Part shown: positions 51,591-60,698 of the stretch, piece after piece
How the letters are laid out: each line of letters opens with the position of its first letter
Position numbering within the stretch: position 1 is the stretch's first letter
Assembly: GCF_017794965.1 (NCBI RefSeq)
Contig: NZ_CP051240.1
Span: forward strand, 62,001-126,000
Direction of reading: 5' to 3'
DNA length: 64,000 nt
Source: Alcanivorax sp.
GTDB lineage: Bacteria > Pseudomonadota > Gammaproteobacteria > Pseudomonadales > Alcanivoracaceae
Notes under the pieces: model-generated
What the model was told of the DNA's origin: nothing
The model's database searches: none
Seen by the model: the letters and a program-made list of their open reading frames with translations, nothing else
Position numbers and translations under genes: made by a program

Positions 51591-53408
51591 TCAGTACGCC
51601 AGCGCCATGGCGTTCAGTGGTATCTCCAGCCGGCAAAGACAGCCGCGCCCCTGGCAGTTTTGCCATTCCACAGTGGCGCCAATCTCGTCTGCCCGATGAC
51701 GGATGTTGGCCAGGCCCATGCCGCGCTGTTCCACGTCTTCCGGGAGCCCGGGGCCTTCGTCACTGATGACCAGGCTGAGCGTGTTGTTCGCAATTTCGCA
51801 GCGCAGTCGTGCCTGCCCTGTACCGGCATGCTTGATGATGTTGGAGGTCAGCTCGCGAAGAATGCGGCTGAGGTGATAGGCCTTGGCGGGATCTGCGGGT
51901 GTATCGGGGATGTCGTCACAAGTGTCGTACTGGAAAGCGATTCCGGCATGGCTCAGCCGGTTCTCGGTTTCGGTGATGGCGTTGGCGATCAGCTCATTAA
52001 GTGGAAGGATGTCCCGTTTGCTCTGGCTAACGGTTTCCCGCAGCGAAGAGAGTGCCTCTCTGGCGAGTAGTGACTTCTCATCGTCCACTCTGGAATGAAG
52101 GATGGAGAGCAGCTTGGCTCCCACATCATCGTGCAGGTCTCGATAGACTTTCTGGCGCTCCTGTTGAGCATGGTTGTACAGGGCGAGGGCATGGTTCTCC
52201 GCATAGCTTTGTTCCAGCGATGCGGAAATTTCGGCGACACGCGTTTCCAGCTGGCTGTTGAGGGTTTCGCTGTGATTCAGGGCGCGTACAAAGGTGCGAA
52301 CCAGATGGGCGAAGATCAGTATCAACAACACGGCGAACCCGTATTGCATATAGGTGCCTTCCGGTAATCGGCCGGGTTGCTGTGCTGCCGCCTGAAAGGC
52401 GTAGATGTCGTGCAGCACCAGCAGAGAGATCACCAGAAACCCGGGAATCAGCAGGAGTAATTCCTTGCTGCGTTTGTGAATGGCGAGGCGGGTTCCGATG
52501 GCCAGAAGGTAAATCACCAAAGCCAGGTGCATGCCATGAACAAAGGTGATCACCAGTGTGTGCAGGCGCATGGGCATGATGAACAGGAGAATGCCTGAAA
52601 GCATGACGGCGGCTATGGCGGTGGTCTTCAATCTTGGCCTGTCCAGTTGCATTAGCCGGTAAAGAAACATGAAGAGGAAGAAGCCGGACAAGTCCACACA
52701 GTAGAAAACGAACCGTAACCAGGTGCCGTGATCAATTGGGGCAAAAGGGATCGCCATGTAGAACATCACCACTGACCAGCTGAAGCAGAGCAGAGAGAAA
52801 TACAGATAAAGGCGATCGCTACGGCGAAGCAGCCAGATGAACAGGGTCAGGCTACCCATCACAAGGCAGGTGATCATGCTCCATTCGGCGATGCGAATCT
52901 TCTGGAAGACCGTTTGTTGATAGTGGCCCTGAAGAACAGCTTGATCACCGATAATCAGCGGTGAGAGAACGGCATTGGGTTCGCCGCTTCGAATTCGGAT
53001 AACGAGCTCATTGCCGGTGTCCTGCCAATAGGCGGTTGGCAGTCGGGTATGGAACGGGTGGTTCCAGCCGGTGGATTCCCTGCCGTCCAGGCGCAGGCTA
53101 TCGTCGACAGCATGTCCATTGAGAAAAATGCTGATATCAAAGACATGGTTGCTCACATACAGGCTGTCGCGTTGTGCTTCAGGCAGGGCGTCGAGGTTGA
53201 AACGAAACCAGAATGTGCCGTGGATCTGGCTATAGGCCCCTGAAAAGGGCAGTGAGGTGTCTTTCCAGTTGCCGTCCGGGAGCTGAACCGTGGGCTGTTC
53301 CGTATAGAGATACTGACCCTGGGTGATGCGTGTGAAGGCATTATCAGCAGCAACCAGGCGGGAACACAGCAATGAAGAGAGGAAAATCCACAGCCAGATT
53401 GTACGCAT
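51591..53408 (-). CDS. 7TMR-DISM sensor histidine kinase (NarL-type), orphan
   Basis: A 605-residue kinase. A signal peptide (MRTIWLWIFLSSLLCSRLVAADN) precedes a periplasmic 7TMR-DISMED2-like beta-sandwich (about 24-190), seven helices (about 195-400), a coiled coil, a HisKA_3-type dimerisation helix with RQKVYRDLHDDVGAKLLSIL (His phospho-acceptor), and a HATPase (DEGPGLPEDVEQRGMGLANIRHRADEIGA). No response regulator is adjacent. The start is uncertain: ATG at 53408 gives the signal peptide, but the upstream frame is open for 94 more codons into the repeat region. Confidence 0.85.
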   Translation of the reverse strand: MRTIWLWIFLSSLLCSRLVAADNAFTRITQGQYLYTEQPTVQLPDGNWKDTSLPFSGAYSQIHGTFWFRFNLDALPEAQRDSLYVSNHVFDISIFLNGHAVDDSLRLDGRESTGWNHPFHTRLPTAYWQDTGNELVIRIRSGEPNAVLSPLIIGDQAVLQGHYQQTVFQKIRIAEWSMITCLVMGSLTLFIWLLRRSDRLYLYFSLLCFSWSVVMFYMAIPFAPIDHGTWLRFVFYCVDLSGFFLFMFLYRLMQLDRPRLKTTAIAAVMLSGILLFIMPMRLHTLVITFVHGMHLALVIYLLAIGTRLAIHKRSKELLLLIPGFLVISLLVLHDIYAFQAAAQQPGRLPEGTYMQYGFAVLLILIFAHLVRTFVRALNHSETLNSQLETRVAEISASLEQSYAENHALALYNHAQQERQKVYRDLHDDVGAKLLSILHSRVDDEKSLLAREALSSLRETVSQSKRDILPLNELIANAITETENRLSHAGIAFQYDTCDDIPDTPADPAKAYHLSRILRELTSNIIKHAGTGQARLRCEIANNTLSLVISDEGPGLPEDVEQRGMGLANIRHRADEIGATVEWQNCQGRGCLCRLEIPLNAMALAY

Positions 53409-53534
53409 TGGGGCATTCACTATCGTCCAGGAAATCTGAAATTTAGCATGCTTGTGTGTCATCAAGGGAAAATAATTGTGAGCCAGTATCGGGACCACCT
53501 TTGCAGGGGGGAAGTGGAGTGTGAAAGGTGGAGG

Positions 53535-53565
53535 GGAAGAGAGGAAGAGAGGAAGAGAGGAAGAG
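53535..53565 (+). repeat. Purine-rich 8-bp tandem repeat (AGAGGAAG)
   Basis: About four copies of an all-purine 8-mer, in the gap between the divergent kinase and DUF502 genes. An all-purine run of this length could adopt a triplex under supercoiling, and could shift promoter spacing if copy number changes. Confidence 0.8.
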
Positions 53566-53689
53566 CGTGGCGAGGGTGACGCTATTAAGCTGGCAGCGTA
53601 AAGTGACCGGGAGCAAGGCGCAGCGTCTGATCGCTGCGCTATGCATGAGGGGTTTGATGACAATGCCATTACCAGGGACGGGTAGCTCA

Positions 53690-54274
53690 ATGATGCGCTT
53701 TATCAAGACAACGATTGTGGGCGGGATTGTCTTTCTGGTGCCGCTGATTGTCATTCTGATGGTGTTAGGTAAAGCCTTTAGCCTGATGAGAAAGGTGTCC
53801 GAGCCGCTGAGCCGGTTTATCCCGGTGGAATCCATTGCCGGTGTTGCAGTGGTTGATGTCCTGGCGGTCGTGGTGTTGCTGGTGTTGTGTTTTGTTGCCG
53901 GAATGGTTGCCAAAAGTCCGCCCGCACGCCGGTTATATGGCCGGTTGGACAATGCCCTGATGGTGGTGCCGGGATATGCCTTTATTCGATCATTCTCCGA
54001 TCATTTTCGACAGGAGTCGCCTGGCAATGCGCCTCTCAAACCGGTGATGGTGACGTTTGATGATTACTCGCAGCTTTGCTTTGAAATAGAAAGGCGCGAG
54101 AGTCGGGTTGTTATTTATATGCCGGGTGCACCTGACCCCTGGGCCGGGACGCTCGTGTATGTAAGCCAGGAGCGGGTCAGTGATATCGACTTGAGCTCCC
54201 TTGCTGCGGTGCGTCACATCCGCCAGCTGGGCCGTGATTCCCTGTGGCTCGATGAGCAATTCAGGGAGAGTTAA
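53690..54274 (+). CDS. DUF502 membrane protein
   Basis: A 194-residue inner-membrane protein with two helices (TTIVGGIVFLVPLIVILMVL and VVDVLAVVVLLVLCFVAGMVA) and a cytoplasmic or periplasmic domain containing the family hallmark VPGYAFIRSFSDHFRQ. The family function is unknown; members often lie beside stress or translation genes. The start is not firm: a tandem ATG-ATG at 53690/53693 gives the family N-terminus MMRFIKTT, and the open frame extends upstream into the purine repeat. It is divergent from the orphan kinase, and may respond to it. Confidence 0.8.
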   Translation: MMRFIKTTIVGGIVFLVPLIVILMVLGKAFSLMRKVSEPLSRFIPVESIAGVAVVDVLAVVVLLVLCFVAGMVAKSPPARRLYGRLDNALMVVPGYAFIRSFSDHFRQESPGNAPLKPVMVTFDDYSQLCFEIERRESRVVIYMPGAPDPWAGTLVYVSQERVSDIDLSSLAAVRHIRQLGRDSLWLDEQFRES

Positions 54275-54383
54275 AAGCCTCTTGAATGAAATTAATGTGA
54301 CTCCCGTTGTGTGACAGTCGCTAGCCAGCCCTGTAGGCTTTTCTGATCGAAGCAAGCATCAAGAACACAGGGACGGTTTGATT

Positions 54384-56447
54384 ATGGAGAAAGCGGCGGT
54401 TCGTAAATCCACAATTCTGTTTCCGGTATTTGTCCCGGCGGTTGTGGTGTCTATTCTTCTTATTATCGGCACTATCAGTAATCCCGACATGGCCGGGCAG
54501 TTGTTCAGCGAAGTGCAGCACTGGATCACTGAGACCTTCGGCTGGTTTTACATGTTGGTGGTGGCGCTCTTCCTGATTTTTATCATCGGCATCAGCCTCA
54601 CCCGGTGGGGCAATATCAAGCTGGGTCCGGATCACTGTGAGCCGGAATATTCCTTTGTGGAATGGTTTGCCATGCTGTTCTCGGCGGGTTACGGCATCGC
54701 CTTGCTATTCTTCGGGGTCGCAGAGCCGGTGCTGCATTATGCAGAGCCACCGGTGGGTGCGCCGGAGACGGTGGATGCGGCCAAGCAGGCGATGCAAATC
54801 GCCTTTTTTCACTGGGGCTTTCATATCTGGGCTATCTATGGACTGGTGGGGCTGGTGATGGCGTATTTCGCGTTTCGCCACGGTTTGCCGCTGTCCATGC
54901 GCTCGGCGTTTTATCCGCTGATCGGTGAAAAGATTTACGGTCCCATCGGCCATGCCATCGATGTGTTTGCCATTCTCGGCACCATGTTTGGTATTGCTAC
55001 GACGCTGGGGCTGTCTGCAACACAGATTAATGCCGGGCTGAATTATCTGTGGGGGCTGCCCATGGGCACCACGGTGCAGATATCGGCCATTGCCATTGTC
55101 ACGGTTGCGGCCACCTTTTCCGTGGTGGCGGGTATGGACAAGGGGGTAAAACGTCTGTCCATGCTGAATATGGCGCTGGCTGTTCTCTTGATGACCTTCG
55201 TGTTCATCGTCGGGCCCACTATCCATATTCTGGAAAGCTTTGTGCAAAACACAGGTAGCTACCTGAGTGGCATAGTGGAACGCACCTTCAACCTGCAGGC
55301 CTATACCCACAATGACTGGATTGGCAACTGGACGCTGTTTATCTTCAGCTGGACGATTGCCTGGGCACCGTTTGTTGGCTTGTTTATCGCCAAGATCAGT
55401 CGCGGCAGAACCATTCGCCAGTTCGTCGTCGGGGTCATGCTGGTGCCAAGCCTCTTTACCTTCCTGTGGTTCTCGGTATTCGGTGATACCGCCCTGAATA
55501 TGATCATGAATGAAGGGGTGACCGTGCTGGTCGAGGAAGTGCAGGCAGACAAGGCGGTGGCGCTTTTCCAGTTGTTTGATCTGATGCCCTGGTCCTCGGT
55601 GATATCGTTCCTGGCGGTGCTGTTGATTGTTACGTTCTTCGTCACCTCGTCAGACTCCGGCTCGCTGGTGGTGGATTCCCTCGCCTCCGGCGGTGTACTG
55701 GAAACCCCGGCCTGGCAGCGGGTGTTCTGGGCGGTGCTGGAAGGGGCCATTGCCTCCGTGTTGTTGCTTGCCGGCGGCCTCAGTGCCTTGCAGACAATGA
55801 CGATTGCCAGTGCGCTGCCGTTTGCCGTCGTTATCCTGTTTGCCGCGGTAGGGATGTGGCGGGCGCTGGGTATCGAGAGTCATCGCGAGACCAGCCTGCA
55901 AGCCCATATGGCCACCAGTCGTCACATGAGTGGCTCCCAGTGGCGCCATCGTTTGACCGCCATGATTCGCTTCCCTGAGCGTGAAGAAGTGGAGACCTTT
56001 ATCCGCACCACGGCCATGACCAGCATGGAGAAAGTGGTCGAAGAGCTGCGTGCCGCGGGTTGGGATGCTGCGGTAGCGTTTGATGAGCAGCTGATTCGTG
56101 CCGAGCTGGTGGTCAACCGGAAAGGTCATGTCGGCTTTATCTATGACATTCGCCTTGTGACTGTGCCTGTGCCCCGTTATGCCACTGCCGGGCCTTCTGT
56201 GGCGGAAGATAATGATTATTGTCGCGCCGAGGTCTTCCTGCGTCGGGGCGGGCGTTCCTACGATGTGTTTGGCTATGACACAGACGACATTATCCGGGAC
56301 GTGCTGGATCAGTTTGAAAACTATCTCCACTTCCTGGATAACGCGCCGGGGAAACTGCCCTGGGATATGGCCGAGCATGATGATTTGCTGAATGTGCCGG
56401 ACGAGGAGGATTCAGAAAACGGCGAGCAAGAGAAGCCGGCGACTTGA
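54384..56447 (+). CDS. BCCT-family transporter (BetT-like, choline)
   Basis: A 687-residue proton- or sodium-driven carrier of choline, betaine or carnitine. Twelve helices; hallmark segment FIFSWTIAWAPFVGLFIAKISRGRTIR with the conserved Trp residues and FFVTSSDSGSLVV in helix 10. The 190-residue hydrophilic C-terminal tail with acidic end is typical of BetT/choline carriers that respond to osmotic stress. The closest length is E. coli BetT (677). ATG at 54384 follows AGGGACGG. No betaine-synthesis genes are adjacent. Confidence 0.9.
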   Translation: MEKAAVRKSTILFPVFVPAVVVSILLIIGTISNPDMAGQLFSEVQHWITETFGWFYMLVVALFLIFIIGISLTRWGNIKLGPDHCEPEYSFVEWFAMLFSAGYGIALLFFGVAEPVLHYAEPPVGAPETVDAAKQAMQIAFFHWGFHIWAIYGLVGLVMAYFAFRHGLPLSMRSAFYPLIGEKIYGPIGHAIDVFAILGTMFGIATTLGLSATQINAGLNYLWGLPMGTTVQISAIAIVTVAATFSVVAGMDKGVKRLSMLNMALAVLLMTFVFIVGPTIHILESFVQNTGSYLSGIVERTFNLQAYTHNDWIGNWTLFIFSWTIAWAPFVGLFIAKISRGRTIRQFVVGVMLVPSLFTFLWFSVFGDTALNMIMNEGVTVLVEEVQADKAVALFQLFDLMPWSSVISFLAVLLIVTFFVTSSDSGSLVVDSLASGGVLETPAWQRVFWAVLEGAIASVLLLAGGLSALQTMTIASALPFAVVILFAAVGMWRALGIESHRETSLQAHMATSRHMSGSQWRHRLTAMIRFPEREEVETFIRTTAMTSMEKVVEELRAAGWDAAVAFDEQLIRAELVVNRKGHVGFIYDIRLVTVPVPRYATAGPSVAEDNDYCRAEVFLRRGGRSYDVFGYDTDDIIRDVLDQFENYLHFLDNAPGKLPWDMAEHDDLLNVPDEEDSENGEQEKPAT

Positions 56448-56461
56448 AGGACCCTGAACAG

Positions 56462-56490
56462 CAACGCCGCGCCATGATAGCGCGGCGTTG
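56462..56490. terminator. Terminator-like hairpin between convergent genes
   Basis: AACGCCGCGC...GCGCGGCGTT stem, 15 nt after the BCCT stop; a T-rich run follows on the plus strand. Confidence 0.75.
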
Positions 56491-56557
56491 TTGTTTCCGG
56501 GCAAGCTTGCTGGCCGCCACTGGGCCAGGGCCGACGCCCATCTGAACAGAAAAAGGA

Positions 56558-58012
56558 TTACGGCGTTCCCTCAATATGGTCCATGACAAAATCATAGGCC
56601 AGGGCGCCAATCCGGTGCCCAATGGCCTGACCGGCCGGCACCGCATCGGGGAAATGCACGCCGCCCCACACCCTTGATTCCCCACAGTCTTGCTCAAATT
56701 CGGTCCAGGTGTTGAACACGATCTCGGTGTCGGCTGCCGGGGTGATGCCGGGTTCCACCACGGACTGCCCTGCCGGTACAGGTACGTGCCAGAACAGGTT
56801 GTCATTGCCAAGAAACTGTCGCGCGGCCAGCGCATGGGCAGCGCAGAAACTGGCAGAGGCAGAGGGGTATTCCGGGTGATCGGCCACCTTCATGTAGCTC
56901 TGCCACTGGTTGGCGGGCATGTCATTCACGGTGCCCAGGCCCGGGCCGCCCCAGCTGGTTACCGGGCTGTCGCCCCAGATAAAGCCAATGGCGCTGAACG
57001 GGCGCACCGCATCGTGCCGATATTTTTCTTGCCAGATAGCGATGGCGGTATCAAAGGCGGCCACATTCACCAGAAAGTCCAGCTGAACGAATTCCATCAA
57101 TGTGAGTTGGTTAAGGCCGGCTGCCTGCAGTGCGGAGAAGCCCAGGCTACGGAATTTGTTGTCAAAGAACTCGGCTTTCAGTTTCTGCTGTTCGGTGAGG
57201 TTGGCTGAGGCCTCAAGGACCGCCTGTGCCTGGTTCACATAGCCGCTCCAGTTCAGCACGAAACTGTTCCAGGGTTTCGGTGCCCGGAATCGTTTGGGGC
57301 TGTTGTAGGAATAGGGCGTCACGTTCTTCAGTTGCGGGGTGACAAACTGTTGAACCTTGAACAGGCCATTCCCGGTAGAGACCTGGGCGGGTTGCCATTT
57401 ACTCGGGAAGAGCAGTTTGTTGGCGGGGTTCTTGGGTACGTAACCGGTGTAATCCTGATAGGGGACCCGATGGTATTTGGCTGGCGTGCCATCAGCGGCA
57501 ATGTTGCCCAGCTGGTTCATGCCATCGTTTTCCCGGTTCAGCACCACATTCATGCCAGCCAGGTTACCCAGCCCCACGGGCGTGTTCGGGTCGGTGCTGT
57601 CATCCGAGGGGTCCAGGCCGACGCTGTTCATCATGGCGTCCCAGGTGGCCATGCGGTTGGGGTGCAGGCTCTTCATCACCTGGTAGCTGGCATAGAAAAT
57701 CGCGGTGTTCTTCTCGCTGTCGGTGGGTTCGCTCAGTCGATGGGCATGTCGGGTGTACACGCCGACAGCGGTGGGGTGATAGGGGGCGATGGCATCAAAC
57801 CAGGCATTGGTCACCAGGGTGGTGTTGCGCAGCACCAGAGTGGCGTCGCTAGCGCCCGGTGAGACGTCTTCCAGAATGACCGGGATGATGGTGGGAATAA
57901 TGACTTCTGCCGGGGCGTTGCCGGTGTCGAAATCAAAGCTGTGGGCCTGGCCCACGGCAAGGGCTGTCACCAGGGCGAAGGCCGCCTTCCTGGTCCGACG
58001 GAGCATGTGCAT
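56558..58012 (-). CDS. Vanadium-haloperoxidase-like PAP2 superfamily protein
   Basis: A 484-residue exported protein with signal peptide (to about GQAHS). In the C-terminal PAP2 core the phosphate/vanadate-binding residues appear in KYRHDAVRPFSAI and near the end SRVWGGVHFPDAVPAGQAIG. The middle motif, usually YPSGH, reads HPEYPSASASFCAAHA, so the His that acts as acid-base in haloperoxidases and phosphatases is not at the usual place. It may be a haloperoxidase relative with altered chemistry. GAGGGACC lies 4 nt before the ATG. It is divergent from the cytochrome c gene. Confidence 0.75.
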   Translation of the reverse strand: MHMLRRTRKAAFALVTALAVGQAHSFDFDTGNAPAEVIIPTIIPVILEDVSPGASDATLVLRNTTLVTNAWFDAIAPYHPTAVGVYTRHAHRLSEPTDSEKNTAIFYASYQVMKSLHPNRMATWDAMMNSVGLDPSDDSTDPNTPVGLGNLAGMNVVLNRENDGMNQLGNIAADGTPAKYHRVPYQDYTGYVPKNPANKLLFPSKWQPAQVSTGNGLFKVQQFVTPQLKNVTPYSYNSPKRFRAPKPWNSFVLNWSGYVNQAQAVLEASANLTEQQKLKAEFFDNKFRSLGFSALQAAGLNQLTLMEFVQLDFLVNVAAFDTAIAIWQEKYRHDAVRPFSAIGFIWGDSPVTSWGGPGLGTVNDMPANQWQSYMKVADHPEYPSASASFCAAHALAARQFLGNDNLFWHVPVPAGQSVVEPGITPAADTEIVFNTWTEFEQDCGESRVWGGVHFPDAVPAGQAIGHRIGALAYDFVMDHIEGTP

Positions 58013-58353
58013 ATTGGTCCCTCAATAGTCAGTGGTGGTGTGTGTTCATGTTTGCGAAGCCCGTCAGGGCAGGGGGAGTGTAGGTGAGGCCCGGGCTAAA
58101 TTCGGGACGCGGTTTGCACAATGCAAAGCCTGTGCGGTGAGAGAAACGTTGTTCATGCAGAAAGAGAAAGGCGGTTAGGGTCTTGCGGGGAGTGGGTTGA
58201 TACTTTCGGCTGGGTTTGGCCGATGAGGGTTTGCTTTTCGTCTGAATGTGATCGCGATGCCCGGAACAATGTCGACGTAGGGCGGCATGTCTGTTGTGAG
58301 ACAATTAATAATATTTGTATCATTGGGGTTTTGGGTTGAGGCCGGAGGCCGTA
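58013..58353. other. 340-bp intergenic region, no gene seen
   Basis: Divergent promoter region of the haloperoxidase-like and cytochrome genes. A small inverted repeat tttgcacaatgcaaa at 58113-58127 may be an operator. Frames here are short and lack any family signal. Confidence 0.4.
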
Positions 58354-58740
58354 ATGCTGTTTATGTCGTGGTTGTCACAGGGACGCACATTCCGATCGCG
58401 GGGCTATTTGGGGGGATTCAGGCCTTGTCTGGCCGGACTCTTGCTGTTGGCCGGCGCCGAGGGGGTGGCGCAATCGGTAATGAGCGATGAGGTCAAGGCA
58501 GGAGAGAAGCTGTTCTGGGACCGCTGCCATCAATGCCATGAATCCGGGCTGCGCAATGCTCCCCTGATCGGCAACAAAAAGATGTGGAAGTCGCGTATTG
58601 CCAAAGGTGAAGAGGTGCTGTTGCAGCATGCCATTCATGGCATCAACAAGATGCCGCCGCGGGGGAACAACCCGGATCTCAGCGATGAGGATCTGCATAA
58701 CATCATTCGCTACATGATCTTTGTGGTCGAAGACGCCTAA
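58354..58740 (+). CDS. Cytochrome c, class I, c5-like
   Basis: A 128-residue exported monoheme cytochrome. The heme site is Cys58-x2-Cys61-His62 (DRCHQCHES), the axial Met100 lies in INKMPPRG. The signal is long, with an RTFRSRGYLGGFRPCLAGLLLLAGAEGVA core. Short c5/c-555-type cytochromes carry electrons to terminal oxidases or periplasmic dehydrogenases. GGAGG lies 6 nt before the chosen ATG. A terminator follows 64 nt downstream. Confidence 0.85.
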   Translation: MLFMSWLSQGRTFRSRGYLGGFRPCLAGLLLLAGAEGVAQSVMSDEVKAGEKLFWDRCHQCHESGLRNAPLIGNKKMWKSRIAKGEEVLLQHAIHGINKMPPRGNNPDLSDEDLHNIIRYMIFVVEDA

Positions 58741-58803
58741 GCGTTCATACATAAAAACGCGTTCAGGTCACTGCTGTCCCACAGTTTGACTTGGCGAAGT
58801 CCG

Positions 58804-58834
58804 AAACCCGCCAGGCTGGCAAGCCGGCGGGTTT
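58804..58834 (+). terminator. Terminator of the cytochrome c gene
   Basis: AAACCCGCC...GGCGGGTTT stem with a loop of GC-rich bases, followed by a T-rich stretch. Confidence 0.75.
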
Positions 58835-58890
58835 CTCTGTTTAGGGGAGCAGGGTTCCACCGCCGCATTTTGACTCTCGCAGATGCCTGT

Positions 58891-58978
58891 CTCGTGGGAG
58901 CCTGCTTGCAGGCGAATATTGGTGCGGAAAAGGCTACTCGCTTGCAAGCATACCCTGACGAGCACAGAGAGCTCCCAC
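58891..58978. repeat. Degraded REPIN-type hairpin (CCTGCttGCAGG variant)
   Basis: Arm one gtgggagcctgcttgcaggc followed by gaata; the opposite end keeps gcttgcaagc and gagctcccac. The outer complement is partly lost. Confidence 0.65.
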
Positions 58979-59079
58979 AAGAAAAAGCGCCTCCGCTTCC
59001 TCAGGACCTTCATGAAACTGTGGGACGGCAGTGCCGTTCAGGCGGTTTTCTGGTTTGATGCGGACGGCAGGATGCTGTC

Positions 59080-59442
59080 CTAGCCCAGCGTCAAAAAAGG
59101 CACCAGCGTGACCAGCAGCAGCCCCGTCACTGCAACCATAACGGCCAGGGCGCGCAGGGGCTGTTCGAGGATGCGCTGTATCAGGGTGGGGGCCGTGCCC
59201 TCTCGTTGCGCTTGTTCATAGCGTTGCCGCTGCTCCCGGCCCCGCGCCTCCTGATAATCTGCCAGCAGTGTTTTGGCTCTGTCCTTGTCATCCGGGTTGC
59301 TCAACCAGATGCCGCCAAACGAAATGCCCCACAGGCTGGGTTCGGTTTCGTAGAAGGGAATGTGGTGCTCATCGAGCAGGGCACGAACAGCCTGGGCTTC
59401 GTCTTCAGGGACCTGACGCAGATTGAGCAGGAGTGTGGTCAT
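59080..59442 (-). CDS. DUF6164-like small membrane protein
   Basis: A 120-residue protein. The N-terminal part MTTLLLNLRQVPEDEAQAVRALLDEHHIPFYETEPSLWGISFGGIWLSNPDDKDRAKTLLADYQEAR resembles small DUF2007/DUF6164 signal-transducing folds. A basic linker precedes one C-terminal helix (LRALAVMVAVTGLLLVTLVPFLTL), so it is tail-anchored. Function unknown. ATG at 59442 gives the family N-terminus; an upstream in-frame ATG at 59514 has no support. Confidence 0.65.
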   Translation of the reverse strand: MTTLLLNLRQVPEDEAQAVRALLDEHHIPFYETEPSLWGISFGGIWLSNPDDKDRAKTLLADYQEARGREQRQRYEQAQREGTAPTLIQRILEQPLRALAVMVAVTGLLLVTLVPFLTLG

Positions 59443-59711
59443 GATGTGTCTTTTCTTCGTCCATGATTCAGCGGTGGTGGCATTATGCCATGTAATGCCG
59501 CGGTATGTTTTCATGGGGAGATGTTGTTTTGGCCGATCAGTGCGACGCCATTCACGTTTCCTTTATTTTTTACCTTTTCCCGCATTTTATTTTGCTGTTT
59601 GCCGGAGTTACGAGCAGAAACATTAAACCCATTATTGTGGGCGGCTGCGGGCGTGGTGGCTGTGCTAGGCTGCTTGCTGCACCCGGATGAGGTACGGCAA
59701 GGGAGACAAGC

Positions 59712-60581
59712 ATGACAAAGCGCATCAATGTAGAAAAAGAGATTGCCCGCCTGGATCCCGAGAAGGATTGCCAGAGAATTGCGTTCCTGACGTCGTATCT
59801 GGAATTTCCCTGGGATATGACCCGGGCACTGGAGCTGGCGCTGTTTCGCACTTTTGCGGTACCCAGCATCGCAGAGTTACTGGACAGGACCGGTGAATTT
59901 ACCGGCGACACACAGCGACGCTATGACGACACTGCGGTCATTGTTAACGAGATACTGGAAAACGGCTACGAATCCGAGCGTGGGCAAACGTTTATCAAGC
60001 GTATGAACCGGATCCACGGTAGCTACGACATCAGTAACGACGATTTTCTCTATACGCTTTCTACCTTTATCTATGAGCCGGTGCGCTGGCTGGACAAGTT
60101 CGGCTGGCGAAAGCTGTATCCCAATGAGCGGCTGGCTCTGTTCCATTTCTGGCGTGCGGTGGGCGAGCGCATGCGCATCGAGAATATTCCGCAGACCTAT
60201 GAGGCGTTTGAAGCCTGGAGCCTGGATTACGAAGCGAAGACCTTTGCCAATACCGATGCCACGGTACGGGTAGCCAATGCCACCCGGGATCTGTTGCTGA
60301 GTTTCTATCTGCCCAAACCACTGTGGAAAAGCGCCGAGCCACTGGTGTATGCGCTGATGGATGAGCCGCTGTTGAATGCCATGCAATATCCCCTGCCCAG
60401 TGAGCGTATGCGCAATACGGTGGAAGGAATCATGCGTTTGCGGGCGCGGCTGATGCGTATTCTGCCGCATCGCAAGACGCCCAAGCTGCTGACGCTGGAA
60501 GAGTTTCCGAGCCATCCTGGTGGCTACAGCGTGGAGGATATCGGCCCGCAGCATTTGCGTGACAAGTGGCGGACCCCTTAG
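59712..60581 (+). CDS. MpaB-family (DUF2236) putative heme oxygenase-like protein
   Basis: A 289-residue protein of the DUF2236/MpaB family. RMNRIHGSYDISNDDFLYTLSTFIYEPVRWLDKFGWR is the hallmark, with a His in the R-x-x-H-G unit and a second His later (ALFHFWRAVGERM). Members include the latex-clearing protein Lcp and fungal MpaB, which hold heme b and cleave carbon-carbon double bonds. Whether this member does so is unknown. GGGAG precedes the ATG. It has no signal peptide, unlike Lcp. Confidence 0.75.
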   Translation: MTKRINVEKEIARLDPEKDCQRIAFLTSYLEFPWDMTRALELALFRTFAVPSIAELLDRTGEFTGDTQRRYDDTAVIVNEILENGYESERGQTFIKRMNRIHGSYDISNDDFLYTLSTFIYEPVRWLDKFGWRKLYPNERLALFHFWRAVGERMRIENIPQTYEAFEAWSLDYEAKTFANTDATVRVANATRDLLLSFYLPKPLWKSAEPLVYALMDEPLLNAMQYPLPSERMRNTVEGIMRLRARLMRILPHRKTPKLLTLEEFPSHPGGYSVEDIGPQHLRDKWRTP

Positions 60582-60613
60582 GTCTGCATTGCTGGCAAGA
60601 ATCAACAACATTG

Positions 60614-60683
60614 TGAACACTGAGACCACGGAGGCCGCCCATTGTTTTCACTCCGTGATCTCTGCGACCTCTGTGGTAAAACC
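60614..60683. repeat. Inverted pair of 9-nt-period repeats (CACxGAGxx)
   Basis: Left: cactgagac, cacggaggc (60617-60634). Right (minus strand): cacagaggt, cgcagagat, cacggagtg. The period here is 9, not 7. They flank a short T-rich loop, 33 nt after the MpaB-family stop. Confidence 0.65.
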
Positions 60684-60698
60684 GGCTTTGCTGATAGT

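Noticed and set aside
53528..53690. Long N-terminal extension of the DUF502 protein
   Set aside because: It translates the purine repeat (EGKRGREEERK) and lacks a ribosome-binding site; the family N-terminus begins at the tandem ATG.
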